A stretch of DNA of 64,000 nucleotides from JACRAV01 sp964571235 (GTDB lineage: Bacteria > Zixibacteria > MSB-5A5 > GN15 > FEB-12): contig CAZNAI010000010.1 of the NCBI GenBank assembly GCA_964571235.1, positions 62,001 to 126,000 of the forward strand, written 5' to 3'. Below, piece after piece: positions 7,591 to 15,618 of the stretch. A program made the translations under genes and the position numbers. The stretch's first letter is position 1; each line of letters begins with the position of its first letter. Below the pieces are notes generated by a model that was not told the origin of the DNA, did no database searches, and worked only from the letters and a program-made list of their open reading frames with translations.

Positions 7591-8391
7591 CTAATTGTGC
7601 AGTGAGTCTTTGGGAACATTCATTCTCACGAACCCAAGCCAGAGCGATTGCAGAGTGTCAACTGAGGTCATGAGAGTCTGCCGCACACAGACATCAAACG
7701 GCTGAGGGCAGATATATAGGTCCTTGAGAGCTTGCGGTCCGTATTGGCCGATGATAAAGGCACAGAACGATGCCGCCTCGCCGGATTGATATCGCTCAAG
7801 ATTGGAATTAGTCGAGGTATCGCGCACCAGGCTGTCCAGTGGAATAAACGACTTCCCGTTGATATACCCGATGGTCGATTCGTGGTACTTCTGTCCCGAC
7901 AGATCAAACAGCGAAATCAGTCCGTGCTTGAGAAACTTGTTCTTCGGCGGATCGGGCGCCCAACGCGGCAAAAGATATTGCATCATCGGAGGACCGTAGA
8001 AACTGGGCAACCAAAAGTGAATTGTTGTGGAATCGGCGAACGGATATTCCTGCGTCGTCAACTCTCTCCCCTGACCGTAGCCGGTGTAGTAGTAGACGGT
8101 GATGGTATCTGTGATCGCTGGAAATCCGAGGATCTCCTGTAACTTTCGCTGAAGATAGATATACGCCTGACCCATCTCTGTAAACGTGCTTTCCTGCGGA
8201 TGATTCACAGGATAGAGGATCTTAATATTCTGGAATTGAACAGACTTCCAATTCGCATACCTATTATCGGTTACGCTTTTCGTGTCGAGTTTCTTGTCCT
8301 CTTTTTTGCCGCAGGAACTCGTAAGACCCAAAACGGTGAGTGCAACCGACGCCACCACAGCGACTTTTAGTGATTTATGAATTCGATTCAT
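7591..8391 (-). CDS. Predicted lipoprotein of unknown function
   Basis: Starting at the ATG at 8391 gives a 266-residue protein with a lipoprotein signal: a basic MNRIHKSLK start, a hydrophobic core, and lipobox LTSSC with Cys near residue 26. The mature part begins with a Lys/Asp-rich linker and continues as a soluble domain with YYYTGYGQGRELT and a C-terminal segment near residues 215-266. The size and the GYIN/ESTIGYI elements hint at a peptidase-MA-like or gluzincin-like fold, but no HExxH motif is visible, so any enzymatic role is doubtful. In-frame codons extend a further 34 residues upstream but without a signal peptide, so I reject that start. It lies 30 bp upstream of the citryl-CoA lyase-like gene and may lead that operon. 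Confidence 0.7.
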   Translation of the reverse strand: MNRIHKSLKVAVVASVALTVLGLTSSCGKKEDKKLDTKSVTDNRYANWKSVQFQNIKILYPVNHPQESTFTEMGQAYIYLQRKLQEILGFPAITDTITVYYYTGYGQGRELTTQEYPFADSTTIHFWLPSFYGPPMMQYLLPRWAPDPPKNKFLKHGLISLFDLSGQKYHESTIGYINGKSFIPLDSLVRDTSTNSNLERYQSGEAASFCAFIIGQYGPQALKDLYICPQPFDVCVRQTLMTSVDTLQSLWLGFVRMNVPKDSLHN

Positions 8392-8525
8392 TGCATCAAT
8401 TCCCTTATGACGAGAACTCCTTACGTTTTCACAATTGCGACATAACTCCATATTGAACAATAGGATACTGCGACTTTCGGGCGGTGTCAACACCCCTCAT
8501 TTCGTTATTTTTTTCACAATTGCCC

Positions 8526-8556
8526 TTGACTTAACCGACAATTCTGGCGATATTAT
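8526..8556 (+). promoter_or_regulatory. Candidate promoter of the Kor/Fe-S operon
   Basis: TTGACT is followed after 19 bases by TATTAT (with an overlapping TATAAC). It lies about 80 bp before the first gene of the nine-gene operon, in the AT-rich divergent gap between the lipoprotein gene and the ATPase gene. The spacer is a little long, so this is a weak call. Confidence 0.4.
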
Positions 8557-8635
8557 AACAGGACTAATTAAAACCGCTTTCGCCTCGGCGAGAGCCAGAC
8601 CGAGTGCTTAACTGTCGGAAGGATAGAAGTTTAGC

Positions 8636-9406
8636 ATGACTGCGGCTACCCCGAAAATGGGCGACGCAACCTACTCCAAACCGAGGCTGATTTCCTCCCT
8701 TATAGTGATAGTCGGAGGGTTCGGTAGCGGCAAATCCGAAGTTTCGGTCAATCTTGCCCGGGCGCTCTCGCAAGAACCGGGAGAACCGGTCGCAATCGCT
8801 GATCTTGATATTATCAATCCGTATTTCCGATCGCGCTCGGCGGCTGAGGTGCTTGAAAAACTCGGCATCACTTCCCTGATTCCTGCCGGTGCGCACAAGT
8901 ACGCCGACCTTCCGATTATCATCCCGGAAATTCGTACTGCCATCGAACGGCGGCAGTATCGGTTGGTGCTCGATGTCGGCGGCGATGATCTCGGCGCCCG
9001 CGTACTCAGCTCACTGTCGGATGCCTTCCACACCGGACCGTATGAGCTCTACTTAGTGCACAATGTCCGTCGGCCGTTCACGGCGACTGTTGAAGGATCG
9101 CTGAAAGTGCTGGCGGAAATCGAAGAATCGGCGCGCATGAAAATCACAGGCATCATTTCAAATACCCATTTGACTGCGGAAACAACCCCTCAGGTTGTGG
9201 TTGATGGTGTCGCGGTGGCGCGTGAAGTTGCACTTGCCCGCAGCCTCCCCCTTGTTTTTGTCAGTGCAATCGAATCGATGTGCAGTGAGATTTCACAAAA
9301 ACTAAATGGCGCATATCCGATTCTCCCGCTTGACCGGGAACTGCTCAAGCCGTGGGAGACTCATCAACGCGTCCCTACTTCGATGACCCGAAAGCGAGGC
9401 ATATGA
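8636..9406 (+). CDS. P-loop ATPase (MinD/ParA/CobQ-like) leading the Kor operon
   Basis: A 256-residue cytoplasmic NTPase. A Walker A/deviant P-loop, GGFGSGKSEVSVNLA, sits near residues 28-42, and LVLDVGGDD near 102 plays the Walker B/switch role. ADLDIINPYFRSR resembles the switch I of MinD/ParA-like proteins. Genes of this type often precede 2-oxoacid:ferredoxin oxidoreductase genes in anaerobes. The function there is not established; Fe-S or cofactor loading, as for Mrp/NBP35-type ATPases, is one idea. No CxxC scaffold motif is visible at the C-terminus, which argues against a classical Mrp. It is separated from the ferredoxin gene by one base, so it is clearly the first gene of the operon. 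Confidence 0.75.
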   Translation: MTAATPKMGDATYSKPRLISSLIVIVGGFGSGKSEVSVNLARALSQEPGEPVAIADLDIINPYFRSRSAAEVLEKLGITSLIPAGAHKYADLPIIIPEIRTAIERRQYRLVLDVGGDDLGARVLSSLSDAFHTGPYELYLVHNVRRPFTATVEGSLKVLAEIEESARMKITGIISNTHLTAETTPQVVVDGVAVAREVALARSLPLVFVSAIESMCSEISQKLNGAYPILPLDRELLKPWETHQRVPTSMTRKRGI

Positions 9407-9407
9407 G

Positions 9408-9641
9408 ATGCCTGGCATAGTCATCGACAAAAATCACTGCAAAGGGTGCGAATTGTGTGTGCGGGCCTGCCCGCAAAAGATTCTCTCTATGTCCAAAGAC
9501 ATTACGTTGAGAGGGTACTTCTACGCCCAGATGCACGATCCGTCGCGATGCATCGGTTGCACAATCTGCGCAGTGACCTGTCCCGATGCCGCAATCACCG
9601 TCAAAGCCCACGGTACCGTTTTTACGCTCTTTGAATATTGA
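9408..9641 (+). CDS. korD: 2-oxoacid:ferredoxin oxidoreductase, ferredoxin (delta) subunit
   Basis: A 77-residue dicluster ferredoxin. Two CxxCxxCxxxCP motifs are visible (CKGCELCVRACP near residue 11 and CIGCTICAVTCP near residue 49), enough for two [4Fe-4S] clusters. In Kor/Vor/Por enzymes this subunit carries electrons from the thiamine site to external ferredoxin. The gene starts one base after the ATPase gene and ends nine bases before the alpha subunit gene. A delta-alpha-beta-gamma order is common for the Kor/Vor group in bacteria. The inter-motif linker (about 25 residues with SKDITLRGY) is typical for KorD. Confidence 0.85.
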   Translation: MPGIVIDKNHCKGCELCVRACPQKILSMSKDITLRGYFYAQMHDPSRCIGCTICAVTCPDAAITVKAHGTVFTLFEY

Positions 9642-9650
9642 GGCGAGGCG

Positions 9651-10724
9651 ATGTCGAAAGTACTGATGAAAGGGAACGAAGCAATCGCCGAAGCGGCTAT
9701 CCGCGCCGGAGCGACCAACTACTTCTGTTACCCTATCACCCCTCAGACCGAAGTCGCCGAATATCTGGCCAAACGGATGCCCGAAGTGGGCGGAGTCTTC
9801 CTGCAAGCCGAAAGCGAAGTCGCAGTCGGCAATATACTGTTTGGCGCATCGTCGACTGGCAAGCGTGTGTTCACATCTTCATCGAGCCCCGGTATTTCGC
9901 TCATGCAGGAATCGATCTCGTATATGGCGGGCGCACACCTTCCCTGCGTGATCCTCAATATCATGCGAGGCGGCCCGGGCCTCGGTGGGATTCTGCCCGC
10001 GCAATCAGACTATTTTCAAGCGACCAAAGGTGGTGGCCACGGTGACTACCGATTGCCGGTTGTGGCACCCGCGACAATTCAGGAAGCGGTCGATTTGACC
10101 TTTCTGGCATTTGATCTGGCGGACAAGTACCGCACACCCGTAATGATTATCGGCGACGGCATGATTGGCCAGATGATGGAGCCGGTCGAATTTCCCGAAA
10201 AGATCTCCACCTATGATTCGCATCCGGAAAACTGGGCGGCTACCGGCGCCAATGGTCGCCCGCCGCGTATACTCAAATCACTCTTTCTCGATCCGGTCGC
10301 GCTTGAAAAAAACTCGATTGATCTGGCGAAGAAGTATGACCAGATGCGCAAAGAGGAAGCGCTGTGTGAGCGGTACAAGATTTCGGACAAAAACAAAATT
10401 TTGGTCGTGGCCTACGGTACCATGGCCCGCATTTGTCAAACCGCAATCGATGAACTTGAAAACGACGGCATCTCGGTCGGTCTGTTCCGGCCAATTACCT
10501 GTTTCCCATATCCTGAAGCTGAGCTTCGTGCCGAGGCCGACAAAGCGAATATCAAATCAGTGCTGACGATCGAAATGAGCATGGGACAAATGCTCGAAGA
10601 TGTCGAGCGAATCGTTGGCCGGGACAAGAAAGTTGGATTCTTCGGCCGGACCGGCGGCATCGTCCCCTCGCCCGAAGAAGTAGTAGAGCAAATTCGCAAA
10701 GCAGTCGCAGAGGCGGGAAAGTAA
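9651..10724 (+). CDS. korA: 2-oxoacid:ferredoxin oxidoreductase, alpha subunit (KorA/VorB type)
   Basis: A 357-residue alpha subunit. Features include GNEAIAEAAIRAG at the N-terminus, a YFCYPITPQTE substrate/TPP-interface motif near residues 24-34, QAESEVAV (the conserved Glu contacting the thiamine ring), TSSSSPGISLMQE, and RGGPGLGG. The C-terminal part (about 235-357) forms the transketolase-C-like domain II. The length fits the short KorA/VorB form without a fused gamma domain. The substrate could be 2-oxoglutarate or branched-chain 2-oxoacids; sequence reading alone does not decide, and automated annotation often calls this form VorB. It binds the beta subunit encoded next, three bases downstream. 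Confidence 0.85.
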   Translation: MSKVLMKGNEAIAEAAIRAGATNYFCYPITPQTEVAEYLAKRMPEVGGVFLQAESEVAVGNILFGASSTGKRVFTSSSSPGISLMQESISYMAGAHLPCVILNIMRGGPGLGGILPAQSDYFQATKGGGHGDYRLPVVAPATIQEAVDLTFLAFDLADKYRTPVMIIGDGMIGQMMEPVEFPEKISTYDSHPENWAATGANGRPPRILKSLFLDPVALEKNSIDLAKKYDQMRKEEALCERYKISDKNKILVVAYGTMARICQTAIDELENDGISVGLFRPITCFPYPEAELRAEADKANIKSVLTIEMSMGQMLEDVERIVGRDKKVGFFGRTGGIVPSPEEVVEQIRKAVAEAGK

Positions 10725-10727
10725 CCC

Positions 10728-11498
10728 ATGAATGATACCGCCAACAGTGTGATCTTCAAACGGCCGGAGGCGATGACCGACGTTGTCACCCACTACTGTC
10801 CCGGTTGTACGCATGGGATCATCCATCGTCTGATCGCCGAAATTTTGGTGGAGCTGGGGGTGCGTGAAAAGACAGTGGGTGTCGCTCCGGTAGGTTGCTC
10901 GGTGCTGGCGTACAATTATTTCAACACCGACTTTTTGGAGTCGCCGCACGGCCGCGCTCCTGCGTTGGCGACCGGATTTAAGCGCCTTCGCCCGGATATG
11001 ATCGTTTTCACTTATCAAGGCGACGGCGACTTAGCCTCGATCGGGATGAGCGAAATTGTGCACGCCGCCAATCGTGGCGAGAAGTTTACGACTATTTTTG
11101 TCAATAACGCGATTTATGGAATGACCGGCGGGCAGATGGCGCCTACCACTTTGCCGAATCAGATTACTTCGACTTGTCCCGCAGGCCGCGACACCGCCTC
11201 GACCGGCATGCCAATCCGTATGTGCGAACTGCTGGCGACTCTTGCGACACCGTCGTATTTGGAGCGGGTCTCAGTCCACAACCCGGAACATATTATTCAG
11301 ACAAAGAAGGCAATCCGTCGGGCGTTTCAATTTCAGATTGAAAAACGCGGATTCTCGCTTGTCGAGGTTCTCTCCACCTGTCCGACTAACTGGGGAAAAA
11401 CCCCCGGCGAGTCAACCGAATGGCTCGAAGCGAACATGCAACCGTATTTTCCGCTTGGCCTATACAAGGACTCCTCTAAAGGAGTGCCGAGCAAATGA
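10728..11498 (+). CDS. korB: 2-oxoacid:ferredoxin oxidoreductase, beta subunit (TPP-binding)
   Basis: A 256-residue TPP-binding subunit. The cluster-ligating HYCPGCTHG motif (CxxC) lies near residue 23, GCSV near residue 53, and the thiamine diphosphate/Mg motif is YQGDGDLASIG...NNAIYGMTGGQ near residues 95-130. These are standard for Kor/Vor beta subunits, which carry the catalytic thiamine and the proximal [4Fe-4S] cluster. The C-terminal region (VEVLSTCPTNWGKTP) carries the usual additional Cys. Its last four bases overlap the gamma subunit gene, showing translational coupling. Confidence 0.88.
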   Translation: MNDTANSVIFKRPEAMTDVVTHYCPGCTHGIIHRLIAEILVELGVREKTVGVAPVGCSVLAYNYFNTDFLESPHGRAPALATGFKRLRPDMIVFTYQGDGDLASIGMSEIVHAANRGEKFTTIFVNNAIYGMTGGQMAPTTLPNQITSTCPAGRDTASTGMPIRMCELLATLATPSYLERVSVHNPEHIIQTKKAIRRAFQFQIEKRGFSLVEVLSTCPTNWGKTPGESTEWLEANMQPYFPLGLYKDSSKGVPSK

Positions 11499-12058
11499 AG
11501 CAGTTTGAAGTGACATTTGCCGGCTTCGGAGGGCAGGGTGTACTGGTGGCCGGGCAACTTTTGGCATATGCGGCAATCAAAGAAGGGAAAAACGTCGTCT
11601 GGATTCCCTCGTATGGACCGGAGATGAGAGGTGGAACCGCATATTGCACGGTGGTAATTTCCGACCAGCGAATCGGCTCGCCGATCATCAATAATCCGCT
11701 CGCCGCCTGTGTGTTTAACCGGCCGTCATTTGACAAATTCATGCCGAAGATTCGCCCAAATGGACTGCTCCTGGTCAATTCATCACTCATCAATACAAAG
11801 ACAGACCGTAGTGATATAATTGAGTTTTTGATTCCGGCGAGCAAGATTGCGATGGAAGCTGGCTCGGCGAAAGCGACCAATGTCGCGATGCTCGGCGCAT
11901 TTGTCGCGGCGTCGAAGATTGTTGCGTACGAAAGCGTTCGAAAGGCAGTTGAAGATAAGCTCAGTTCAAAGGCGAGTGTCCTACAGGTAAACTACACCGC
12001 ATTGGAACAAGCATATCAGCTTGTTGCGCAGGCCCAAAAGTCGGGGAGTAAAGTGTGA
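11495..12058 (+). CDS. korC: 2-oxoacid:ferredoxin oxidoreductase, gamma subunit
   Basis: A 187-residue gamma subunit of the pyruvate/ketoisovalerate oxidoreductase catalytic domain family. It begins with FAGFGGQGVLVAGQLLAYAA, the typical glycine-rich loop, followed by YGPEMRGGTAYC and ICN-type segments; ATNVAMLGAFVA lies near residue 128. It completes the alpha-beta-gamma-delta enzyme. The stop codon TGA overlaps the GTG start of the NuoE-like gene, so the Fe-S module downstream is translated from the same message as the Kor enzyme. This junction is the strongest evidence that the two modules belong together. Confidence 0.88.
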   Translation: MKQFEVTFAGFGGQGVLVAGQLLAYAAIKEGKNVVWIPSYGPEMRGGTAYCTVVISDQRIGSPIINNPLAACVFNRPSFDKFMPKIRPNGLLLVNSSLINTKTDRSDIIEFLIPASKIAMEAGSAKATNVAMLGAFVAASKIVAYESVRKAVEDKLSSKASVLQVNYTALEQAYQLVAQAQKSGSKV

Positions 12059-12513
12059 CACACGACTTGAGCAATCTCGACACCTTAATCGAGCGATACC
12101 CGCAAAAGCCTGAATCGCTGATCATGGTCCTGCAGGAAATCCAGCGCGAGTACCACTACCTGCCGTGCGAGGCTCTCACCCGCACCGCTACCAAGTTGAA
12201 TCTCCCCCTCTCCAAAGTTTTTGCGGTGTCCACTTTCTACAACGCCTTTAGTCTGAATCCGCGCGGTGAGCATATTGTGCGGGTCTGTGTCGGAACCGCC
12301 TGCCATATCCGTGGAGCGGCGCAAATTCAACAGCAGATGGAGAAACTTCTGGATGTCCGGGCAGGCGGCACGACGCCGGATATGAAATTCACGCTCGAAG
12401 TTGTCGGTTGCGTAGGGGCATGCGCCATGGCGCCGGTGGTTGTGGTTGACGGCAAATACCACGGAGAGATCAAAGTGAGCGGTGTCAAGAAACTGCTGAA
12501 GGTGAATCCATGA
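12055..12513 (+). CDS. NuoE/HydC-like [2Fe-2S] subunit
   Basis: A 152-residue thioredoxin-like [2Fe-2S] protein of the NuoE/HydC/HndA family. The four cluster cysteines are visible in CVGTACHIRGA (near residue 81) and VVGCVGACAMAP (near residue 121). The N-terminal helical bundle contains YPQKPESLIMVLQEIQREYHYLP. The start is GTG, overlapping the korC stop, with GGGGAG upstream. A separate, true complex I NuoE is encoded at 56286-56762, so this is a paralogue assigned to the Kor operon. It overlaps the next gene by ATGA. Confidence 0.85.
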   Translation: MTHDLSNLDTLIERYPQKPESLIMVLQEIQREYHYLPCEALTRTATKLNLPLSKVFAVSTFYNAFSLNPRGEHIVRVCVGTACHIRGAAQIQQQMEKLLDVRAGGTTPDMKFTLEVVGCVGACAMAPVVVVDGKYHGEIKVSGVKKLLKVNP

Positions 12514-14363
12514 CCATCGCGACCCTTGAGCAACTACAGCAATTGGAGGCCGTCAACAAAGCTCGGCTCGATGCGATGCCGAAGAAGATCATGGTGTGCT
12601 GTGGCACCGGATGTTTGGCCAACGGCGCCGACGAAGTAGTCACGAAATTTCAGAGCGAAATCGGGCAGAAGAAGGCCGCCAATCTCAAAGTTGAGGCGGT
12701 GCGCGAAACTGGATGCCATGGTTTCTGTCAGCAGGGACCGCTCGTTATTGTTGAACCAAGTGGCACGTTTTACACCAAGGTAAAACCGAAGGATGTTTCG
12801 GCGATAGTCGAACAGGCCGCGTTGGGCACTCCACCTGTCGATTCTCTTTTGTACACCGATCCGCATTCGAATTCCAAGATCGAGCGTTACCACGATATCG
12901 GGTTTTTCAAACATCAGGAGCGAATCGCACTTCGCCATCTCGGACGGATCGCGGCCAACGATATCGGAGACTATTTCGCAGTCGGCGGATATCAGGCGCT
13001 GGCCCGGGTCATCCTTAAATCAACACCCGACCAAGTGATAGATGAAGTAACCAAGTCCGGCCTGCGTGGTCGTGGAGGCGGTGGATTTCCTGCCGGAAAG
13101 AAATGGCGGACGTGCAGAAATGTCCCTTCCGATGTGCGCTATGTGATCTGCAACGGCGACGAAGGCGACCCCGGCGCCTTTATGGACCGGAGTATCATGG
13201 AAGGCGACCCGCACGCGGTGCTCGAAGGGATGATGATCTGCGCGTATGCCGTTGGAGCGCACGAGGGGTACATTTATGTTCGTGAAGAATATCCACTGGC
13301 CGTGGTCAACCTCTCCCTCGCCATTTCTCAGGCGACTGAATACGGCATTCTCGGCGACAATATTCTCGGAACCGACTTCTCTTTTCGCCTACATATCAGC
13401 CGTGGCGCCGGCGCTTTTGTCTGCGGCGAATCCTCGGCGTTGATGCGATCGGTGGCCGGCGAAATCGGCGAGCCACGCGCCAAGTATGTCCATTCAGTGG
13501 TCAAAGGACTTTGGGATAAACCGACTGTGCTCAACAATGTCGAGACGTTCGCCAATGTCCCGGTCATTTTTGAAAGGGGAGCCGACTGGTACAAATCAAT
13601 CGGGGCTCCCAATAATAGCGGGACCAAAGTATTCTCGCTGGTCGGCAAAGTGAAAAATACCGGGCTCATTGAAGTGGCAATGGGGACGACTATCCGCGAG
13701 ATAGTCTACGATATCGGCGGTGGAATTATCGACGACCGGCCGTTCAAAGCGGTGCAGACCGGCGGACCTTCTGGAGGATGCCTGCCGGCCGACAAGCTCG
13801 ATCTTCCGGTTGATTTCGATTCGCTCACCGCCGCCGGTTCGATGATGGGATCAGGCGGGATGATCGTGATGGACGACAAGACTTGCATGGTCGATGTCGC
13901 CAAGTACTTCCTCTCGTTTCTTGTTGCCGAGTCGTGCGGCAAATGCGTGCCGTGCCGTGAGGGTCTTTATCAACTTCACCGGCTGGCCTGCAAAATCAGC
14001 GACGGCCAGGGGACCGAAGACGACCTGGACAAGATGGAGAAACTCTCTGAGCAAGTGATCGCCGGATCACTTTGCGGGCTCGGCAAATCCGGCCCCAATC
14101 CCCTGCTCTCGACCATCAGGTATTTCCGTGATGAATATCTGACCCATATCCGTGAACACCGATGCCCGGCCGCGGTCTGTAAAGCGCTGATTACATTTGA
14201 AGTAAACGAAAAGTGTACCGGCTGTCTTGCCTGTATCACCGCTTGCGCCTACAATGCGATCACCGGCAAGAAGAAAGAAATGCACCATATCAGTCAGGAC
14301 GCCTGCGAAAAATGCGGCGCCTGTGTAGCGGTCTGTAAACACGACGCGATTACGGTGAGCTGA
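12510..14363 (+). CDS. NuoF/HydB/HndC-like flavo-iron-sulfur NADH subunit
   Basis: At 617 residues this is the long bifurcation-type NuoF homologue. The domains in order are: N-terminal thioredoxin-like [2Fe-2S] (about 25-105; CCGTGC, CHGFC); the NuoF core with NADH/FMN loop GLRGRGGGGFPAGKKW near residue 184 and CNGDEGDPGAFMDR; an SLBB domain; a cluster-binding C-terminal part (ESCGKCVPCREG ... SLCGLG); and two extra [4Fe-4S] motifs at the end (CTGCLACITACA, CEKCGACVAVCK). This exact layout occurs in HydB of electron-bifurcating hydrogenases and HndC, but not in complex I NuoF (compare 54952-56289, 445 residues). Its presence downstream of Kor suggests an NAD(H)-linked oxidoreductase. Confidence 0.88.
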   Translation: MTIATLEQLQQLEAVNKARLDAMPKKIMVCCGTGCLANGADEVVTKFQSEIGQKKAANLKVEAVRETGCHGFCQQGPLVIVEPSGTFYTKVKPKDVSAIVEQAALGTPPVDSLLYTDPHSNSKIERYHDIGFFKHQERIALRHLGRIAANDIGDYFAVGGYQALARVILKSTPDQVIDEVTKSGLRGRGGGGFPAGKKWRTCRNVPSDVRYVICNGDEGDPGAFMDRSIMEGDPHAVLEGMMICAYAVGAHEGYIYVREEYPLAVVNLSLAISQATEYGILGDNILGTDFSFRLHISRGAGAFVCGESSALMRSVAGEIGEPRAKYVHSVVKGLWDKPTVLNNVETFANVPVIFERGADWYKSIGAPNNSGTKVFSLVGKVKNTGLIEVAMGTTIREIVYDIGGGIIDDRPFKAVQTGGPSGGCLPADKLDLPVDFDSLTAAGSMMGSGGMIVMDDKTCMVDVAKYFLSFLVAESCGKCVPCREGLYQLHRLACKISDGQGTEDDLDKMEKLSEQVIAGSLCGLGKSGPNPLLSTIRYFRDEYLTHIREHRCPAAVCKALITFEVNEKCTGCLACITACAYNAITGKKKEMHHISQDACEKCGACVAVCKHDAITVS

Positions 14364-14370
14364 GCAAATC

Positions 14371-15141
14371 ATGATTACGCTGACAATAAATGGTAAACTG
14401 GTTAAGGCCGAACCGGGCGAGATGCTTCTCAAAGTTATCCGCCGGGAAAAGATCGATATCCCGGCCGCTTGCCACCACGACAGTGTCGAACCTCACGGCG
14501 GCTGTCGGCTCTGCACAGTTGAGATTACTCACAAAGATTGGAAAGGGTGGAAAGGTCAGGTCACATCCTGCCTCTACCCAGTCGAAGAAGGGCTTGTTGT
14601 CGGCACCCACACGCCGCAAGTAATCGAACTTCGCAAGACGATATTGGACCTCTACCTCGCCCGATCTCCCCAATCTGAAGTTGTGCGTGGTTGGGCGCAG
14701 GAATACGGAATCGTGCAGACCAGCTTCGAGACAATCCCCGACGGCAACGACTGTATTCTGTGCAGTCTGTGCACGCGGGTTTGCGATCAGATGGGTTTCC
14801 ACGCCATTTCGGCGGCTGGGCGCGGTCACGGCAAGGAAATCGCTCCTCCGCTCTGGCAGGCGCCGGAAGCGTGTGTCGGATGTCTTGCCTGCGCGAATGT
14901 CTGCCCCACCAACTATATCAAGTACACCGACAAAGGCGGAACACGGGAAATCTGGGGAAAGAAATTCGAGTTGCTCAAGTGCGAAAAAACCGGTGCGCCG
15001 ACAGTTACGCGCGAGTTTGCCGATCACTTGTCGAAACATCGGAATATTCCGGCTGAGTATTTCAAGCTGGGCGACAAAGCCCATCGGACAGAAACAGCAA
15101 TGACTATGGGAAAAATCGCCAACTGGCAAAAGAAGGGTTGA
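14371..15141 (+). CDS. NuoG/HydA N-terminal-like Fe-S protein without catalytic domain
   Basis: A 256-residue polyferredoxin-type subunit. Residues 1-75 form a plant-type [2Fe-2S] domain with Cys in CHHDSVEPHGGCRLC and a later Cys in SCLYPVEEG. Residues about 120-200 carry two [4Fe-4S] motifs (CILCSLCTRVCD, CVGCLACANVCP). It resembles the N-terminal third of HydA or NuoG but stops before any H-cluster or molybdopterin domain, and the intermediate His/Cys-ligated cluster motif (HxxxCxxC) is not evident. It would relay electrons between the NuoF-like flavoprotein and another partner, probably the Kor enzyme or ferredoxin. Confidence 0.8.
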   Translation: MITLTINGKLVKAEPGEMLLKVIRREKIDIPAACHHDSVEPHGGCRLCTVEITHKDWKGWKGQVTSCLYPVEEGLVVGTHTPQVIELRKTILDLYLARSPQSEVVRGWAQEYGIVQTSFETIPDGNDCILCSLCTRVCDQMGFHAISAAGRGHGKEIAPPLWQAPEACVGCLACANVCPTNYIKYTDKGGTREIWGKKFELLKCEKTGAPTVTREFADHLSKHRNIPAEYFKLGDKAHRTETAMTMGKIANWQKKG

Positions 15142-15143
15142 GC

Positions 15144-15578
15144 ATGGAATCACGACTTGTCGTCACCCCTGTTCTTTGTACCGGCTGTCGCACCTGCGAG
15201 TTGGCATGTTCATTCACGCATGCGGTTGATGGCAAACCGGGAATGAGTCGGATTTATCCGCAAAGCGGCGGATTCTCGGAATTATTTGTGCCGGTGACTT
15301 GTCTACAATGCGAAGATCCCGCCTGCGCCAAGTCGTGCCTCGTTGACGCTATCACGCGCAACCCGGAAACCGGCGCGATGGATTTGGACGCCGAGAAGTG
15401 TGTACGGTGTCTGGCTTGTGTGGCGGCTTGCCCGTTTGGGTGTTCTCTGTATGACCAGCAGAATGAGCTGGTAGTGAAGTGCGATCTGTGCAAAGGCGAC
15501 CCGGCCTGCGCTCACTTCTGCCCGACCAAGGCGCTGGTCTATCAGCCGATCATCTCAGCCGAAACTAAATCTGCGTGA
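15144..15578 (+). CDS. Four-cluster [4Fe-4S] ferredoxin-like subunit (CooF/HycB/DmsB type)
   Basis: A 144-residue protein starting at ATG 15144 (a TTG at 15138 is less likely). Sixteen-plus cysteines occur in CTGCRTCELACS, CLQCEDPACAKSCL, CVRCLACVAACP and CDLCKGDPACAHFCP, the pattern of the DmsB/HycB/CooF polyferredoxins that carry four [4Fe-4S] clusters. It is the last gene of the operon and sits two bases after the preceding stop. It likely forms an electron wire for the complex. In other organisms such subunits pair with hydrogenases, CO dehydrogenase or molybdoenzymes; none is present here, so its partner is inferred to be the Kor/NuoEFG-like assembly. Confidence 0.85.
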   Translation: MESRLVVTPVLCTGCRTCELACSFTHAVDGKPGMSRIYPQSGGFSELFVPVTCLQCEDPACAKSCLVDAITRNPETGAMDLDAEKCVRCLACVAACPFGCSLYDQQNELVVKCDLCKGDPACAHFCPTKALVYQPIISAETKSA

Positions 15579-15618
15579 AGCGGGAGCCCTGCGCTCCTGC
15601 TGTTCCATTTGATACAAT

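Noticed and set aside
14350..15153. Minus-strand frame (267 codons)
   Set aside because: Fully antisense to the NuoG-like Fe-S gene with intact Cys motifs on the plus strand.
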